64,000 nucleotides of DNA, taken from an uncultured Alphaproteobacteria bacterium. GTDB lineage: Bacteria; Pseudomonadota; Alphaproteobacteria; HIMB59. Location: contig CACCLU010000003.1 of assembly GCA_902546975.1 (NCBI GenBank), positions 186,001 to 250,000 on the forward strand. Direction: 5' to 3'. Numbering within the stretch: the stretch's first letter is position 1; the number at the start of each line of letters is the position of its first letter. A program made the translations under genes and the position numbers. This document shows, in pieces, positions 39,853 to 49,156 of this stretch. The notes beneath the pieces were generated by a model. It was not told the origin of the DNA and made no database searches. It saw nothing but the letters and a program-made list of their open reading frames with translations.

Positions 39853-39940
39853 GCGGACGTGGCGGAATTGGTAGACGCGCAGCGTTGAGGTCGCTGTGGG
39901 ATCAAATCCTGTGGAAGTTCGAGTCTTCTCGTCCGCACCA
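39853..39940 (+). tRNA. tRNA-Leu (GAG)
   Basis: This is a class II tRNA with acceptor stem GCGGACG/CGTCCGC and anticodon loop TTGAGGT (anticodon GAG). It has a long variable arm, the T loop TTCGAGT and an encoded CCA. It reads CTC and CTT codons. It is 14 bases before mgtE on the same strand and may share its promoter. Confidence 0.96.
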
Positions 39941-39954
39941 TATTTATAATATAA

Positions 39955-41253
39955 ATGCAAAAATTTAATAAAAAAGAATATATTGAGTCAATAAAATCTC
40001 TTCATTCTGCAGATCAAGCAGATAGTATTGAAAGTCTACCATACGAAATACAGTCATCTATACTAAGAACTCATACTAAAAATTTTCACCCAGATTTTAT
40101 TGCCTACTTACGTGAAGAAACGCGTGATGATATTTTGCATATGATACCTAATAAACAATTAATTAATTTAATTAAATACTTAGATCTAGATGATGCAGTT
40201 GAAATTCTTGGTGACTTTGAAACTAAAGAATTAGTTCAAATACTTTCAAAGCTTGGATCTCAGCAAAGAGAAAGAATTGAGGAAAGTTTACAGTATGATG
40301 AAAATTCTGCTGGAAGGCTCATGAATAGAGATTATCTTTCTATAAAATCTAATTTAACAGTTGGTGAATTAATTGATCAGTTAAGGAAGTCACGAAGAGG
40401 GCCTAAAGATTTTTATAATATATTTATTGTTGATGACCAAAATATTCCTATAGGCTATATCCCTTCTGGAAGAGTGCTAAGATCAAAAAGATCAAAAAAA
40501 TTAAAAGATATTATTTATAAAGATATACATATTATTAAATCTGATGAAAAAATTGAAGATATCGCCTACACCTTTAGACAGTATGGCTTGGTTTCGGCAC
40601 CCGTAGTAAATTTAGATAATAAAATGATAGGTATCATGACAGTTGATGATGTTGTTGAAATTAATCACGAAGAGTCAGAGGATGATATGAGAAAGTTGGG
40701 AGGTTTGTTTGTAAATGACTTTTATAAGGGTGCTTTTACATCAGCTACTTCAAGATTTATATGGTTAGGGTTAAACTTATTGACAGCCATATTAGCATCT
40801 CTTGTTATAGATATTTATTCAGATCAATTACAGCAAATGATAGCGATTGCAGTCCTGATGCCCATAGTAGCTTCAATGGGCGGTAATGCAGGAACACAAG
40901 CTATGACTATTTACGTAAGAGCTATTGCCACAAAAGATATTAATAACTCAAATTATATTAAATTGGTTGTTAAAGAATTTTTAATAGGGAGTATCAATGG
41001 TTTTGCACTCTCTTTAATAATGGGATTAATAGCTTATTATTGGTTTGATAGTCTTATATTAGCTTTTGCGATATCTTTTGCTATTTTAATAAACTTAGGT
41101 TTTGCTTGTTTAGTTGGCATAATTATCCCAATTACTATTAATAAAATGAAAATAGATCCAGCCTTGGCATCCGGAATTGTTCTTACTACTTTTACAGATG
41201 TATTTGGATTTTTATCATTTTTATCAATTGCAACTTACATTTTAAATTTATAG
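39955..41253 (+). CDS. mgtE: Magnesium transporter MgtE
   Basis: MgtE is a magnesium-gated channel of the inner membrane. The 432-residue protein has the N-terminal superhelical domain (about 15-125), two CBS domains (about 130-245; DFYNIFIVDDQNIPIGYI and APVVNLDNKMIGIMTVDDVVEI), a connecting helix and five membrane helices. The pore signature is MPIVASMGGNAGTQAMTIYVRAIA. No separate leader is present: the start is 14 bases behind tRNA-Leu. Confidence 0.95.
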   Translation: MQKFNKKEYIESIKSLHSADQADSIESLPYEIQSSILRTHTKNFHPDFIAYLREETRDDILHMIPNKQLINLIKYLDLDDAVEILGDFETKELVQILSKLGSQQRERIEESLQYDENSAGRLMNRDYLSIKSNLTVGELIDQLRKSRRGPKDFYNIFIVDDQNIPIGYIPSGRVLRSKRSKKLKDIIYKDIHIIKSDEKIEDIAYTFRQYGLVSAPVVNLDNKMIGIMTVDDVVEINHEESEDDMRKLGGLFVNDFYKGAFTSATSRFIWLGLNLLTAILASLVIDIYSDQLQQMIAIAVLMPIVASMGGNAGTQAMTIYVRAIATKDINNSNYIKLVVKEFLIGSINGFALSLIMGLIAYYWFDSLILAFAISFAILINLGFACLVGIIIPITINKMKIDPALASGIVLTTFTDVFGFLSFLSIATYILNL

Positions 41254-41262
41254 TTTATTTCG

Positions 41263-42657
41263 ATGATCAACGCTGAAATACTTAGAGAATACGATATTAG
41301 GGGCATTTACCAAAAATCATTAAAATTAGAAGATATACAAAATATTGCAAAAAAAATCTCAAATATTATTTCTAAATTTAATACTCCTAAAATAATTATA
41401 GGCCATGATGGAAGGTTATCTTCCTTAGAAATTAAAAATAAACTTATTGATACATTCAGAAGACATGGTGTTGATGTGGTAGATATTTCATTAATACCAA
41501 CACCAGTGAGTTATTATGCTACAAAAAAACTTGATATTCCTAATTTAATTATGATTACAGGATCTCACAATCCAAAAGAATATAATGGATTAAAAATTAT
41601 TATTAATAATAAACCTTTTTTTGGAGAAAAGATAAAATCTTTAAACGATTTAGATGATGCTTCTTTATCCTCAACATTGGGTCAATTAACATTTAAAGAC
41701 GTAATTACTCCATATACTGAAGAAATTATTTCACAATTTACTAATTTAGATAAACTTAAAATAGTTTGGGATCCAGGAAATGGAGCCATTTCACCAATAA
41801 TTCATAAAATTATTAATTCTATAAAAGGAACTAATATTATTTTAAATAGAAGTATAGATGGTAATTTTCCTAATCATCACCCCGATCCAACAATTAAGAA
41901 AAATATTATTCAGATATCAAACTATATCAAAGAAAAACAATTTGACTTAGGTATTGCTTTTGATGGTGATGGTGATCGGATTGGAATATTGGATAATAAA
42001 GGCGAATTAATTTACTCAGATATTATTTTTTTACTTTTGTCTCTAGATCTTTTAAAAGAAAAAAAAGACTTAGTTGCTATAGCTGATGTAAAATGTAGTA
42101 AAATACTTTTTGATACACTCAAAAATAATGGTGTCGATATTCATATGTCAAAGACTGGACATTCTCTAATTAAAGAAATGATATCTTCAAAAAATGCAGA
42201 TATAGCAGGGGAAATGAGTGGGCATATTTTTTATAATTATAAATATTATGGATATGATGACGCCATATATGCTTCATTGAAATTAATTAGGATACTCAAT
42301 AATACAAAAAAAACATTAAATGAATTAACAAGTGTTTATATTAAATCATCATCAACACCTGAGATAAAATTATATTGTGACGAAGAAATCAAATTTAGTC
42401 TTCTAGATAAAATAATAGAAGATATTCCTAAACACTATGATAGTGAAGCCAATTTAATTACAATTGATGGTGTAAGGTTAGAAACTGAAAATTTTTGGTT
42501 CCTTCTAAGAGCTTCAAACACTCAAAATTGTATAGTGTTTAGACTCGAACATTTTATTAAAGACAGATTTAAAGATGAATTAATTAAGTTAATATCAATA
42601 CTTGAGTCATATTCATTGGATATAGAAGAATTAACTAGTTTTAATCAAACAGTCTAG
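41263..42657 (+). CDS. Phosphomannomutase/phosphoglucomutase
   Basis: This 464-residue alpha-D-phosphohexomutase interconverts hexose 1- and 6-phosphates for envelope sugars. It starts REYDIRGIYQ, has the phosphoserine loop TGSHNPKEYNGLK, the metal loop DGDGDRIGIL, and the sugar-binding GEMSGHIFY. The family member (ManB, AlgC or Pgm) cannot be fixed by eye; the GEMSGH loop suits the dual-specificity PMM/PGM type. It ends overlapping the convergent carboxypeptidase by 27 bases. Confidence 0.92.
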   Translation: MINAEILREYDIRGIYQKSLKLEDIQNIAKKISNIISKFNTPKIIIGHDGRLSSLEIKNKLIDTFRRHGVDVVDISLIPTPVSYYATKKLDIPNLIMITGSHNPKEYNGLKIIINNKPFFGEKIKSLNDLDDASLSSTLGQLTFKDVITPYTEEIISQFTNLDKLKIVWDPGNGAISPIIHKIINSIKGTNIILNRSIDGNFPNHHPDPTIKKNIIQISNYIKEKQFDLGIAFDGDGDRIGILDNKGELIYSDIIFLLLSLDLLKEKKDLVAIADVKCSKILFDTLKNNGVDIHMSKTGHSLIKEMISSKNADIAGEMSGHIFYNYKYYGYDDAIYASLKLIRILNNTKKTLNELTSVYIKSSSTPEIKLYCDEEIKFSLLDKIIEDIPKHYDSEANLITIDGVRLETENFWFLLRASNTQNCIVFRLEHFIKDRFKDELIKLISILESYSLDIEELTSFNQTV

Positions 42658-43695
42658 TTTATTTAATTTAATTTCATTACATAAGTTTTTTGCTGTTCTA
42701 AGATCTTCAACATTTATATAACTTATAAAATATCTACCATTTTTTTTTATTTGATGCTCAAAACTCCTAAGTATTTTTATCTTATTTTTTAGTAAAGTAA
42801 TATGCATCTTTGATTTACTAATCTTTTTGAAAGATGATGTCTGAACTGTATAATATGTGGAACTTTTATTTTTACTCTTAATAATTAACTTTTTAGTTTG
42901 TTCATTTTTGGATGAATTTTTATTACTAAATTTATTCATAAGAAAATTAATTTTATTGTTTCTTTCTTTAGCTGAATTTCCTCCAAAATATATACCTAAT
43001 AAATATTTATCACCATTTATTGATAATAGTGATATCTGAAAACCAGATTTTCTTGTATATCCAGTTTTTAAACCAATGTAATGTTCATATTTTTTTAATA
43101 ATGTATTATGAGTTGTATAATTCTTACTTTTAATTTCAACTTTTGTTTTTTTAAATCGATGTAGATGCTCCGGAAAATCAATAATTATTCTAGAGCTCAG
43201 TTTAAATATGTCATAAGCAGTAGATAAATTAGCTTTATTGGGAAGACCATGAGGATTTGCAAAATTCGTGTTCTCTAAATTTAATTTTTCTGCATAATTA
43301 TTCATTTTAAGTACAAATTTTCTTTCAGTCCCAGATATTTTTTCAGCTATTGCAACAGCTGCATCATTAGCAGATTTGATTATTAATGAGTCAATTAATT
43401 CATCTACAGTAATGAAATCCTTCTCTGCTATACCTAATTTAGAGGGTTGTTGATAAGTTGCATGTTTAGAAAAGTAAACACGATCATTTATGTTAATATT
43501 TTTTAACCTTAATTCGTCAAATAAAATGTAAAGTGTCATAATTTTAGTAAGTGAAGCTGGATAATTTTTTGTATCCTTATTAACCTCAAAATATATTTCT
43601 TGTGATAAAGGATTACCTATTACACTTGCAATTTTTGCAAAAAGAGGATGTGGTAAATTGACTGTTAAAATAAATGTAATAAGTATTATTCTCAT
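42631..43695 (-). CDS. Serine-type D-Ala-D-Ala carboxypeptidase with C-terminal SPOR-like domain
   Basis: This S11-family penicillin-binding protein trims peptidoglycan stem peptides in the periplasm. A signal peptide covers about residues 1-20 (cleavage after LFA). The active-site motifs are SLTK at 48-51, SAN at 108-110 and KTG in IGLKTGYTRKSGF. The last 75 residues (TYYTVQTSSFKK onwards) resemble a SPOR domain that binds denuded septal glycan. It is divergent from the NDUFA12 gene, with only 27 bases between the starts. Confidence 0.9.
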   Translation of the reverse strand: MRIILITFILTVNLPHPLFAKIASVIGNPLSQEIYFEVNKDTKNYPASLTKIMTLYILFDELRLKNININDRVYFSKHATYQQPSKLGIAEKDFITVDELIDSLIIKSANDAAVAIAEKISGTERKFVLKMNNYAEKLNLENTNFANPHGLPNKANLSTAYDIFKLSSRIIIDFPEHLHRFKKTKVEIKSKNYTTHNTLLKKYEHYIGLKTGYTRKSGFQISLLSINGDKYLLGIYFGGNSAKERNNKINFLMNKFSNKNSSKNEQTKKLIIKSKNKSSTYYTVQTSSFKKISKSKMHITLLKNKIKILRSFEHQIKKNGRYFISYINVEDLRTAKNLCNEIKLNKLDCLIKTS

Positions 43696-43711
43696 AATCT
43701 CATTAATTTGT

Positions 43712-43717
43712 TATAAT
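43712..43717 (+). promoter_or_regulatory. Candidate -10 box (TATAAT) of a near-leaderless NDUFA12 transcript
   Basis: A perfect TATAAT ends 5 bases before the ATG at 43723. The -35 position would hold TTCTCA (43689-43694), a partial match. Transcription would start at or next to the start codon. The 27-base gap must also serve the divergent carboxypeptidase gene. Confidence 0.4.
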
Positions 43718-43722
43718 AACTC

Positions 43723-44031
43723 ATGTCCTTAGGTTTTAAATTATATTCTTTTTTTAATGGTAATCTTGTTCATCAAGATTCGCTAGGTAATAAATACTAC
43801 CACGACAAAAATAATTACTCTAAAAGATGGGTAGTTTATGCACCTGGTTTTGGACCTGACTCATTACCAACACAATTTCATAATTGGTTGCATAATACTT
43901 CTGATGAAATTTCTAGTTTTGAATTTCAGGAAAGTAATCAAGAAAATTTGGTCAAAAGAAGAATTCAAAAGCATTCAGTAAAACATAAAGAGACAAATGA
44001 TAAGGGTTATAAAAGTTGGCAACCGAAATAA
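43723..44031 (+). CDS. NDUFA12-family protein (complex I 17.2 kDa subunit homologue)
   Basis: This 102-residue protein matches the B17.2/NDUFA12 family, an accessory subunit of respiratory complex I kept in alphaproteobacteria and mitochondria. The visible core is LVHQDSLGNKYYHD, RWVVYAPGFGPDSLPTQFHNWLHN. The rest of the nuo genes lie outside the window. As in other alphaproteobacteria it heads a cluster with MlaD and DUF2155 genes. It overlaps the next gene by 16 bases. Confidence 0.92.
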   Translation: MSLGFKLYSFFNGNLVHQDSLGNKYYHDKNNYSKRWVVYAPGFGPDSLPTQFHNWLHNTSDEISSFEFQESNQENLVKRRIQKHSVKHKETNDKGYKSWQPK

Positions 44032-44477
44032 TTAAAGAAATAAATTTATATAATTCAAAATATCACCTTAAAATTGGTATTCTTTTTTTTCTTTTTTTAA
44101 TATTAATTTTTTTTCTTTATAAAAATATTAACAATAATGACTCAGTTCCTTTTGTTGCTTCTTTTAAATATATTGAAGGAATAAAAAATAACTCAGAAGT
44201 TCAAATTGCTGGAATAAAAATTGGGTATGTAAACAAAATAACCATTTCTAAAGATGTGATTACTATTAATGGATTGATTGATAGAGAATACAACATACCA
44301 GAGGACTCAATTCTAAAGATTAAAAGCGATGGTATCTTTGGAAAGAAAGCCCTATCTATTGAACCAGGGTTTGGAGAGTATTTTGACAAGTCTAAAAATC
44401 AATATGTATTTAATGATACTCAAAATTCATACTCTGTTGATATGTTCCTAAGATATTTAAATAATATAAATGAATAA
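44016..44477 (+). CDS. mlaD: MlaD-family (MCE domain) lipid transport protein, first copy
   Basis: MlaD-type proteins are single-pass inner-membrane proteins whose MCE domain moves phospholipids through the periplasm. The 153 residues show an N-terminal helix (about 20-35), then the MCE fold: VASFKYIEGIKNNSEVQIAGIKIGYVNKI, IPEDSILKIKSDGIFGKKALSIEPG. The start is TTG at 44016, inside the NDUFA12 gene; no ATG lies before the helix. mlaE and mlaF are not in the window. A second copy follows immediately. Confidence 0.85.
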   Translation: MATEIIKEINLYNSKYHLKIGILFFLFLILIFFLYKNINNNDSVPFVASFKYIEGIKNNSEVQIAGIKIGYVNKITISKDVITINGLIDREYNIPEDSILKIKSDGIFGKKALSIEPGFGEYFDKSKNQYVFNDTQNSYSVDMFLRYLNNINE

Positions 44478-44910
44478 AAAAATAAATTTAGAGTATGTAC
44501 TGGGATTATTAATATTAATAATTTCAATAATTAGTATTGTTTATTATTCTTCTAAAATAAATCTTTTTAATAAAGTGGATACACTTCAAGTTAATTCCAG
44601 TTTTTTTGATATAGGCAATATAAATATAGGTAATGATGTAAAAATTATGGGCGTAAAAGTAGGAGAGGTATCTAGTATTTCATTAGATCAAGAAAATTTT
44701 ATGGCAGTTATTACTTCATCTGTCGATGAAAGTATTAAAATACCTAATGACTCTATATTTAAAATAGCTAATAATGGTTTTATAGGTTCTCCATATATTG
44801 AAATAGAATTAGGAAATAGCAATGAAATATTTAAAAATAATGATTATACAATTAATAATGTTGATGCGGTCTCTTTGGAAGAAATTATTAATAATTTTAT
44901 TTTTAGATAG
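44470..44910 (+). CDS. MlaD-family (MCE domain) lipid transport protein, second copy
   Basis: This 146-residue protein has the same plan as the gene before it: an N-terminal membrane helix (about 8-26) and one MCE domain (SSFFDIGNINIGNDVKIMGVKVGEV, IPNDSIFKIANNGFIGSPYIEIELG). The two share the core pattern but are well diverged, so the duplication is old. It overlaps the first copy by 8 bases and the DUF2155 gene by about 47 bases. It may form mixed hexamers with the first copy or serve another substrate. Confidence 0.85.
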   Translation: MNKKINLEYVLGLLILIISIISIVYYSSKINLFNKVDTLQVNSSFFDIGNINIGNDVKIMGVKVGEVSSISLDQENFMAVITSSVDESIKIPNDSIFKIANNGFIGSPYIEIELGNSNEIFKNNDYTINNVDAVSLEEIINNFIFR

Positions 44911-45205
44911 TATTTTTTTTAATCAATCATTATCTACAGAAAAAAATATTACAAATCTTCTTATTCTTGATAAATCATCATCATCTAAATATGAAATTGA
45001 ATTTTTAAATACATATCAGTTCAGAAATTTATCTTTTGAATTAATTTCTTGTAAGACTATTGAATTTGACAAATATTTTGATACTGCTGCTTTATTAAAA
45101 ATTACACAAAATGATAAAATATTTATAGGTTGGTTTTTTAAATATACTGATAGACTGAATCTATATTCAAATAAGATCTACGAAATCTCACTGACTAATT
45201 GTTAA
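44864..45205 (+). CDS. DUF2155 family secreted protein
   Basis: I place the start at ATG 44864, which gives 113 residues with a clean signal peptide (MRSLWKKLLIILFLDSIFF). Earlier in-frame ATGs at 44822, 44840 and 44858 would spoil it. The mature part has LLILDKSSSSKYEIEF and the DUF2155 ending KIFIGWFFKYTDRLNLYSNKIYEISLTNC, corresponding to the family's FSGWMFASSPALNALEHPVYDVWLxxC pattern. The function is unknown. Its place after NDUFA12 and MlaD is conserved in alphaproteobacteria. Confidence 0.82.
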   Translation: MRSLWKKLLIILFLDSIFFNQSLSTEKNITNLLILDKSSSSKYEIEFLNTYQFRNLSFELISCKTIEFDKYFDTAALLKITQNDKIFIGWFFKYTDRLNLYSNKIYEISLTNC

Positions 45206-46545
45206 TTGAATTTATTAATATTTTTTTCTAGCCAATTTGTATTGTAAACACCACTAATGAAATCTTTCTGTCTTAAAATCCATTTATGTAATTCAATATT
45301 TGTATTTATTCCATCTATTATAATTTCTTCCAATGCTCTCTTCATTATTGCTATTGATTCATCTCTATCCTTACCCTTAGAAATCATTTTTAATATAAGG
45401 CTATCGTAGTGAGGATTAACTTTGTAATTAGTATATAAAGCTGTATCTACTCTAATTCCTCTTCCTCCTGGAACATTGATAAACTTTATTTTTCCAGGAC
45501 TTGGAGAAAAATCTTTAGCATTTTCAGCGTTGACTCTACACTCAATTGTATGATTTTTTTTTGTAACATTAGATAAATCTATTTTGTAGCCTGCTGCAAC
45601 CATTATTTGATATTTAACTAAATCAACATCAAAAGCCTCTTCAGTTACAGGGTGTTCAACCTGTAATCTAGTATTCATTTCAATAAAAAATATTTCATTA
45701 TCTTGATATAAAAATTCTAATGTTCCTAATCCCTCATATTTATTTTTAATAAGTAAGTCTTTAATATTTTTTTTAATCTCCTCTAAGTTATTAATTCTTA
45801 CAAAATCTGATGGTATTTCCTCAATAATTTTTTGATTTTTACGTTGAATTGAGCAATCTCTTTGTCCAATTATTTCAGCATAATTATTTTTGGGGTTTGA
45901 AATTACTTGAAATTCAATATGTTTAGCATTTGTTAGAAATTTTTCAGCATACATTGTATCATCCCCAAAATAATTTTTTGCCTCTGATTTTAATTGAGGG
46001 AAGTAACTATCTATTTCGTTATTATTATTAAACACTCTCATTCCCTTACCACCACCACCATAAGCTGCCTTTATTACAATAGGCATTCCAATTTCTTTAG
46101 CTACTTTTAAAGCATCATTAGTATTAATTAAATTTTTTGAAATTTTATTACCTAAAATAGGTAATCCAAAATTACTAGCTAATTTTAAAGCATTACTTTT
46201 ATTACCTAAATCTAAAATTGATTTTGATGAGGGTCCGATAAACTTTATTTTATGAGAGCTTAATATTTTGGCAAATTTATCATTTTCACTTAAAAATCCA
46301 TATCCTGGGTGGACTGCATCAGCTCCAGTAATATTTATCGCACTTATGATGCTTGGAATATTTAAATAACTTTCTTTAGGAAGTGCACTACCCACACAAA
46401 TACTTTCATCAGCTAGCTTTACATGCATTGCTTCTGAGTCAACATTTGAGTGTACAGCTACTGTTTTAATATTAAGTTCTTTACAGGCTCTAATAATACG
46501 AACAGCTATTTCACCTCTGTTTGCTACTAATATTTTCTTAAACAA
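45202..46545 (-). CDS. accC: Acetyl-CoA carboxylase biotin carboxylase subunit
   Basis: AccC carboxylates the biotin on AccB with bicarbonate and ATP, the first step of fatty acid synthesis. The 447-residue protein has ILVANRGEIAVRIIRA, the ATP-grasp loop KAAYGGGGKGMRVF, EFLYQDNEIFFIEMNTRLQVEHPVTE, and a complete C-terminal domain (NPHYDSLILKMI). It is directly after accB with no gap, so they are coupled. The 3' end overlaps the convergent DUF2155 gene by 4 bases. Confidence 0.97.
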   Translation of the reverse strand: MFKKILVANRGEIAVRIIRACKELNIKTVAVHSNVDSEAMHVKLADESICVGSALPKESYLNIPSIISAINITGADAVHPGYGFLSENDKFAKILSSHKIKFIGPSSKSILDLGNKSNALKLASNFGLPILGNKISKNLINTNDALKVAKEIGMPIVIKAAYGGGGKGMRVFNNNNEIDSYFPQLKSEAKNYFGDDTMYAEKFLTNAKHIEFQVISNPKNNYAEIIGQRDCSIQRKNQKIIEEIPSDFVRINNLEEIKKNIKDLLIKNKYEGLGTLEFLYQDNEIFFIEMNTRLQVEHPVTEEAFDVDLVKYQIMVAAGYKIDLSNVTKKNHTIECRVNAENAKDFSPSPGKIKFINVPGGRGIRVDTALYTNYKVNPHYDSLILKMISKGKDRDESIAIMKRALEEIIIDGINTNIELHKWILRQKDFISGVYNTNWLEKNINKFN

Positions 46546-46980
46546 TTACGATATTTCAAAGAGAGGTTGACCAAATTCGACGGCTTCACCATTTTTGACC
46601 AATACTTCTCTAATAATACAATCTCTATCAGATCTAATTTCATTAAAAGTCTTCATCGCTTCAATTAAACATATAGTTTCACCTTTTTTAATTTTTTGTC
46701 CTTTTTTAGCAAAGGGTGGAGAACTAGGCTTAGGTGTTAAGTAGATAATTCCTACCATAGGACTATCAATACTTATAAGGTCTATATTTTTCTCATTTTT
46801 ACCGTTTTGACTATCTATAGATTTATCACTTTGTAAATTTTGATTGGAGTTATAAGTGATTGAAGTATTCGATATTTCAATTGTGTTGGTTTTATTTGAT
46901 AGCTTAATAGATCCTAAATTATTTTCTTTAATTTTTTTAATTAAAACGTCAATTGTTTCATTAATTTTTTTATCTAACAT
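46546..46980 (-). CDS. accB: Biotin carboxyl carrier protein of acetyl-CoA carboxylase
   Basis: AccB carries biotin. The 144-residue protein has a variable N-terminal part and linker, and a C-terminal biotinyl domain with the thumb-like PKPSSPPFAKKGQKIKKG and the biotinylation motif EAMKTFNEI (the family usually has EAMKM). GEAVEFGQPLFEI closes the fold. It starts 48 bases after the dCTP deaminase gene and abuts accC. Confidence 0.96.
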   Translation of the reverse strand: MLDKKINETIDVLIKKIKENNLGSIKLSNKTNTIEISNTSITYNSNQNLQSDKSIDSQNGKNEKNIDLISIDSPMVGIIYLTPKPSSPPFAKKGQKIKKGETICLIEAMKTFNEIRSDRDCIIREVLVKNGEAVEFGQPLFEIS

Positions 46981-47028
46981 TGTTTATAATATACCTGATA
47001 GATTACAAAATAAAACTCTAATATAAAC

Positions 47029-48024
47029 TCACTGATTAAATTGTTTAGCTAACTTTAAATCTTGATTAAAATAGTTTGATTTAATTTTAATTCCATAACT
47101 TTCTTTTTTAATTTCATCAATATCGTAAAAATTGAGCTGACCTACAAGCTGCCCATCCCTTATTATAAAAGGTGTGTCATAAGCACGTAATTCTAAAACA
47201 GCTGGTGTACCTAATTTATTGTTACCAAATCCAGGATCAAAAAATCCAGCATAGTGTACTCTAAAATTTCCAAAACTATCTTTAAATGGTTCAAGCTCTG
47301 CAGCTTGGTTATTTTTTACAATAATTTTTTCTTTAGAGCGAAGTATATAGAACTCATCTCTTTCAATTATGAAATAATTATCCTCAGGTATAATTTTTTC
47401 CCAATATTTGTATAATTTATAATAGTTAATTTTATTTAAATTGATTGCTGATGTGATTTTTTTTGCTTTGTAAGCAGTAATTTGATTTTTTTTTATTGAA
47501 ACGGATATATTAACTTGTTTAATTTTTTTTTCTATATTTGAACCTTGAAAAAATCTAATTTGATTTAAAGAAGTATTTTTTTTTAAGATAATACTAAAAG
47601 ATTGAGGAATAATTTCTAAGTACAATTTACCTTTGTAATTATAATTTACATAATCATACTCTTTTCCATTTTCAGTTATTACTCGAGTAAATATATCTAG
47701 TCGGCCTGTTGTGCTTTTAGGGTTTGACTTTCCCATAATATCATAAGGCAAACTTAATTTTTCATTTAATTCGCATAAATAAATACAATTTTTTTCTAAA
47801 AGTTTATTTTCATTTAAATTAATTTTTGTGAGTGATAATTCTTTTATAACATCTGATATTTTAATATTGTTTGGAATAAATGAGGCTTTAACTCTATAAC
47901 ATTTATCTGATAAGGTTAAATCAAGTGAGGCTGGTTGTATTTGTTTATTAGTAATTGATTTATTTGAATAAATTTGTTTTTTTTTAATAAGAGCTGATAT
48001 TTGATGTCTATTTAAATAGGGCAT
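47029..48024 (-). CDS. dcd: 2'-deoxycytidine 5'-triphosphate deaminase (DCD_N type)
   Basis: This 331-residue protein resembles the long alphaproteobacterial dCTP deaminase family with two dUTPase-like halves. The first half contains IQPASLDLTLSDKCYRV and GKSNPKSTTGRLDIFTRV. The second has AAELEPFKDSFGNFRVHYAGFFDPGFG. dCTP deaminase makes dUTP, the precursor of dTMP. It overlaps the M48 protease gene upstream by 17 bases. It could be a deaminase-like protein of changed function, but both halves are intact. Confidence 0.82.
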   Translation of the reverse strand: MPYLNRHQISALIKKKQIYSNKSITNKQIQPASLDLTLSDKCYRVKASFIPNNIKISDVIKELSLTKINLNENKLLEKNCIYLCELNEKLSLPYDIMGKSNPKSTTGRLDIFTRVITENGKEYDYVNYNYKGKLYLEIIPQSFSIILKKNTSLNQIRFFQGSNIEKKIKQVNISVSIKKNQITAYKAKKITSAINLNKINYYKLYKYWEKIIPEDNYFIIERDEFYILRSKEKIIVKNNQAAELEPFKDSFGNFRVHYAGFFDPGFGNNKLGTPAVLELRAYDTPFIIRDGQLVGQLNFYDIDEIKKESYGIKIKSNYFNQDLKLAKQFNQ

Positions 48025-49156
48025 ACGATTTGTCTAAAGTAGGAATATCTTTAATATCATATTTTTTACAAAAATAATCAGCTTTATTTTTAAAATTAAA
48101 AGTTTTATAAAATTGACAGAAATAAAAGTTAGAAAGAATATTATTATTAATTTTCATATAGTATTTACCATAAATATAATAATAAAAATATTCATTCATA
48201 ATATCTTTATCAAATTTTAAATCATCAATTATGTAATATTGATTATCTAGATTATTATCTAGTACATAATTTATAAATTCTATTTTTAGATATGAATTAT
48301 TATTTATTGTTAGTAATTTTTTAAATTCATTATTCCAATTATCAACAAAAATACCTTTTTTAAATACCTCGTATAAAACAATTTGTTTATTAATCTCAGA
48401 TAATTCTTTTTCTTTTTCAAAAATACCTTTGTCTAAATTTTTAAAAAAATTATTAAAAGATAGGTTACTGGAATTATTTGAATATTTAGATTTAATCCAG
48501 TCAAATTTTTTTGAATTATTTGATTTTTTAAAATCAAGTTCTTTTAAATTATTTATTCTATCTTTATTATTAGGGTGAGTTTTAAAGTAAAAATTACTTG
48601 TTTTAGCTGATTTATCCAAAATAGTTATTAACTCTAAAGTATTAATCTTATTTCTAATTATATTTTCAATCATAAAATTATCAGCTTCGATTTCAAAACT
48701 TACCGAGTGTTTAGAAATTTCATTAATAAGATTACTGTTTAATGTAATAGATGTACCAATAGCAACATTTCCTTTTGTAGTAAGCACGGCAAGCCCAAGA
48801 GAAAATAAATTATAAAAGTTACTCCTATTTTCAAATTGTTGAATTTTGATATTTTTAGCTTCAAAATGGTTTTTTATTACATGCGCATATTCATGTAAAT
48901 ATATTGCTTTAAGTGTATCTTCATTATCTATTATATTGAATAAACCTGAGGTAAAATAGATACTATCTCCAATTACAAAAGCATTTGCAGAGTAATTTTT
49001 AACTAAATAAACATCTAATTTATCTAATTTTAGATCTCTACTTAAATTGTCAAAATAATTTTCTAATATAGGGTCTCTAATAATTTCATATGCTAATAGA
49101 TTATAATTAACAAACAGAACAGGTATTAAGTAAAAAAAATTAATCTTAGTTTTCAA
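48008..49156 (-). CDS. Periplasmic M48-family metalloprotease (BepA-like)
   Basis: The 382-residue protein has a signal peptide (about 1-22) and the M48 zinc site HEYAH at 88-92. The third ligand is probably Glu in SFEIEADNF. The following region is helical and TPR-like. BepA-type proteases supervise outer-membrane protein assembly. It overlaps RNase E/G by 11 bases and the deaminase gene by 17, so the set is probably one operon. The C-terminal half is strongly Asn- and Lys-rich and poorly conserved. Confidence 0.85.
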   Translation of the reverse strand: MKTKINFFYLIPVLFVNYNLLAYEIIRDPILENYFDNLSRDLKLDKLDVYLVKNYSANAFVIGDSIYFTSGLFNIIDNEDTLKAIYLHEYAHVIKNHFEAKNIKIQQFENRSNFYNLFSLGLAVLTTKGNVAIGTSITLNSNLINEISKHSVSFEIEADNFMIENIIRNKINTLELITILDKSAKTSNFYFKTHPNNKDRINNLKELDFKKSNNSKKFDWIKSKYSNNSSNLSFNNFFKNLDKGIFEKEKELSEINKQIVLYEVFKKGIFVDNWNNEFKKLLTINNNSYLKIEFINYVLDNNLDNQYYIIDDLKFDKDIMNEYFYYYIYGKYYMKINNNILSNFYFCQFYKTFNFKNKADYFCKKYDIKDIPTLDKSYALFK

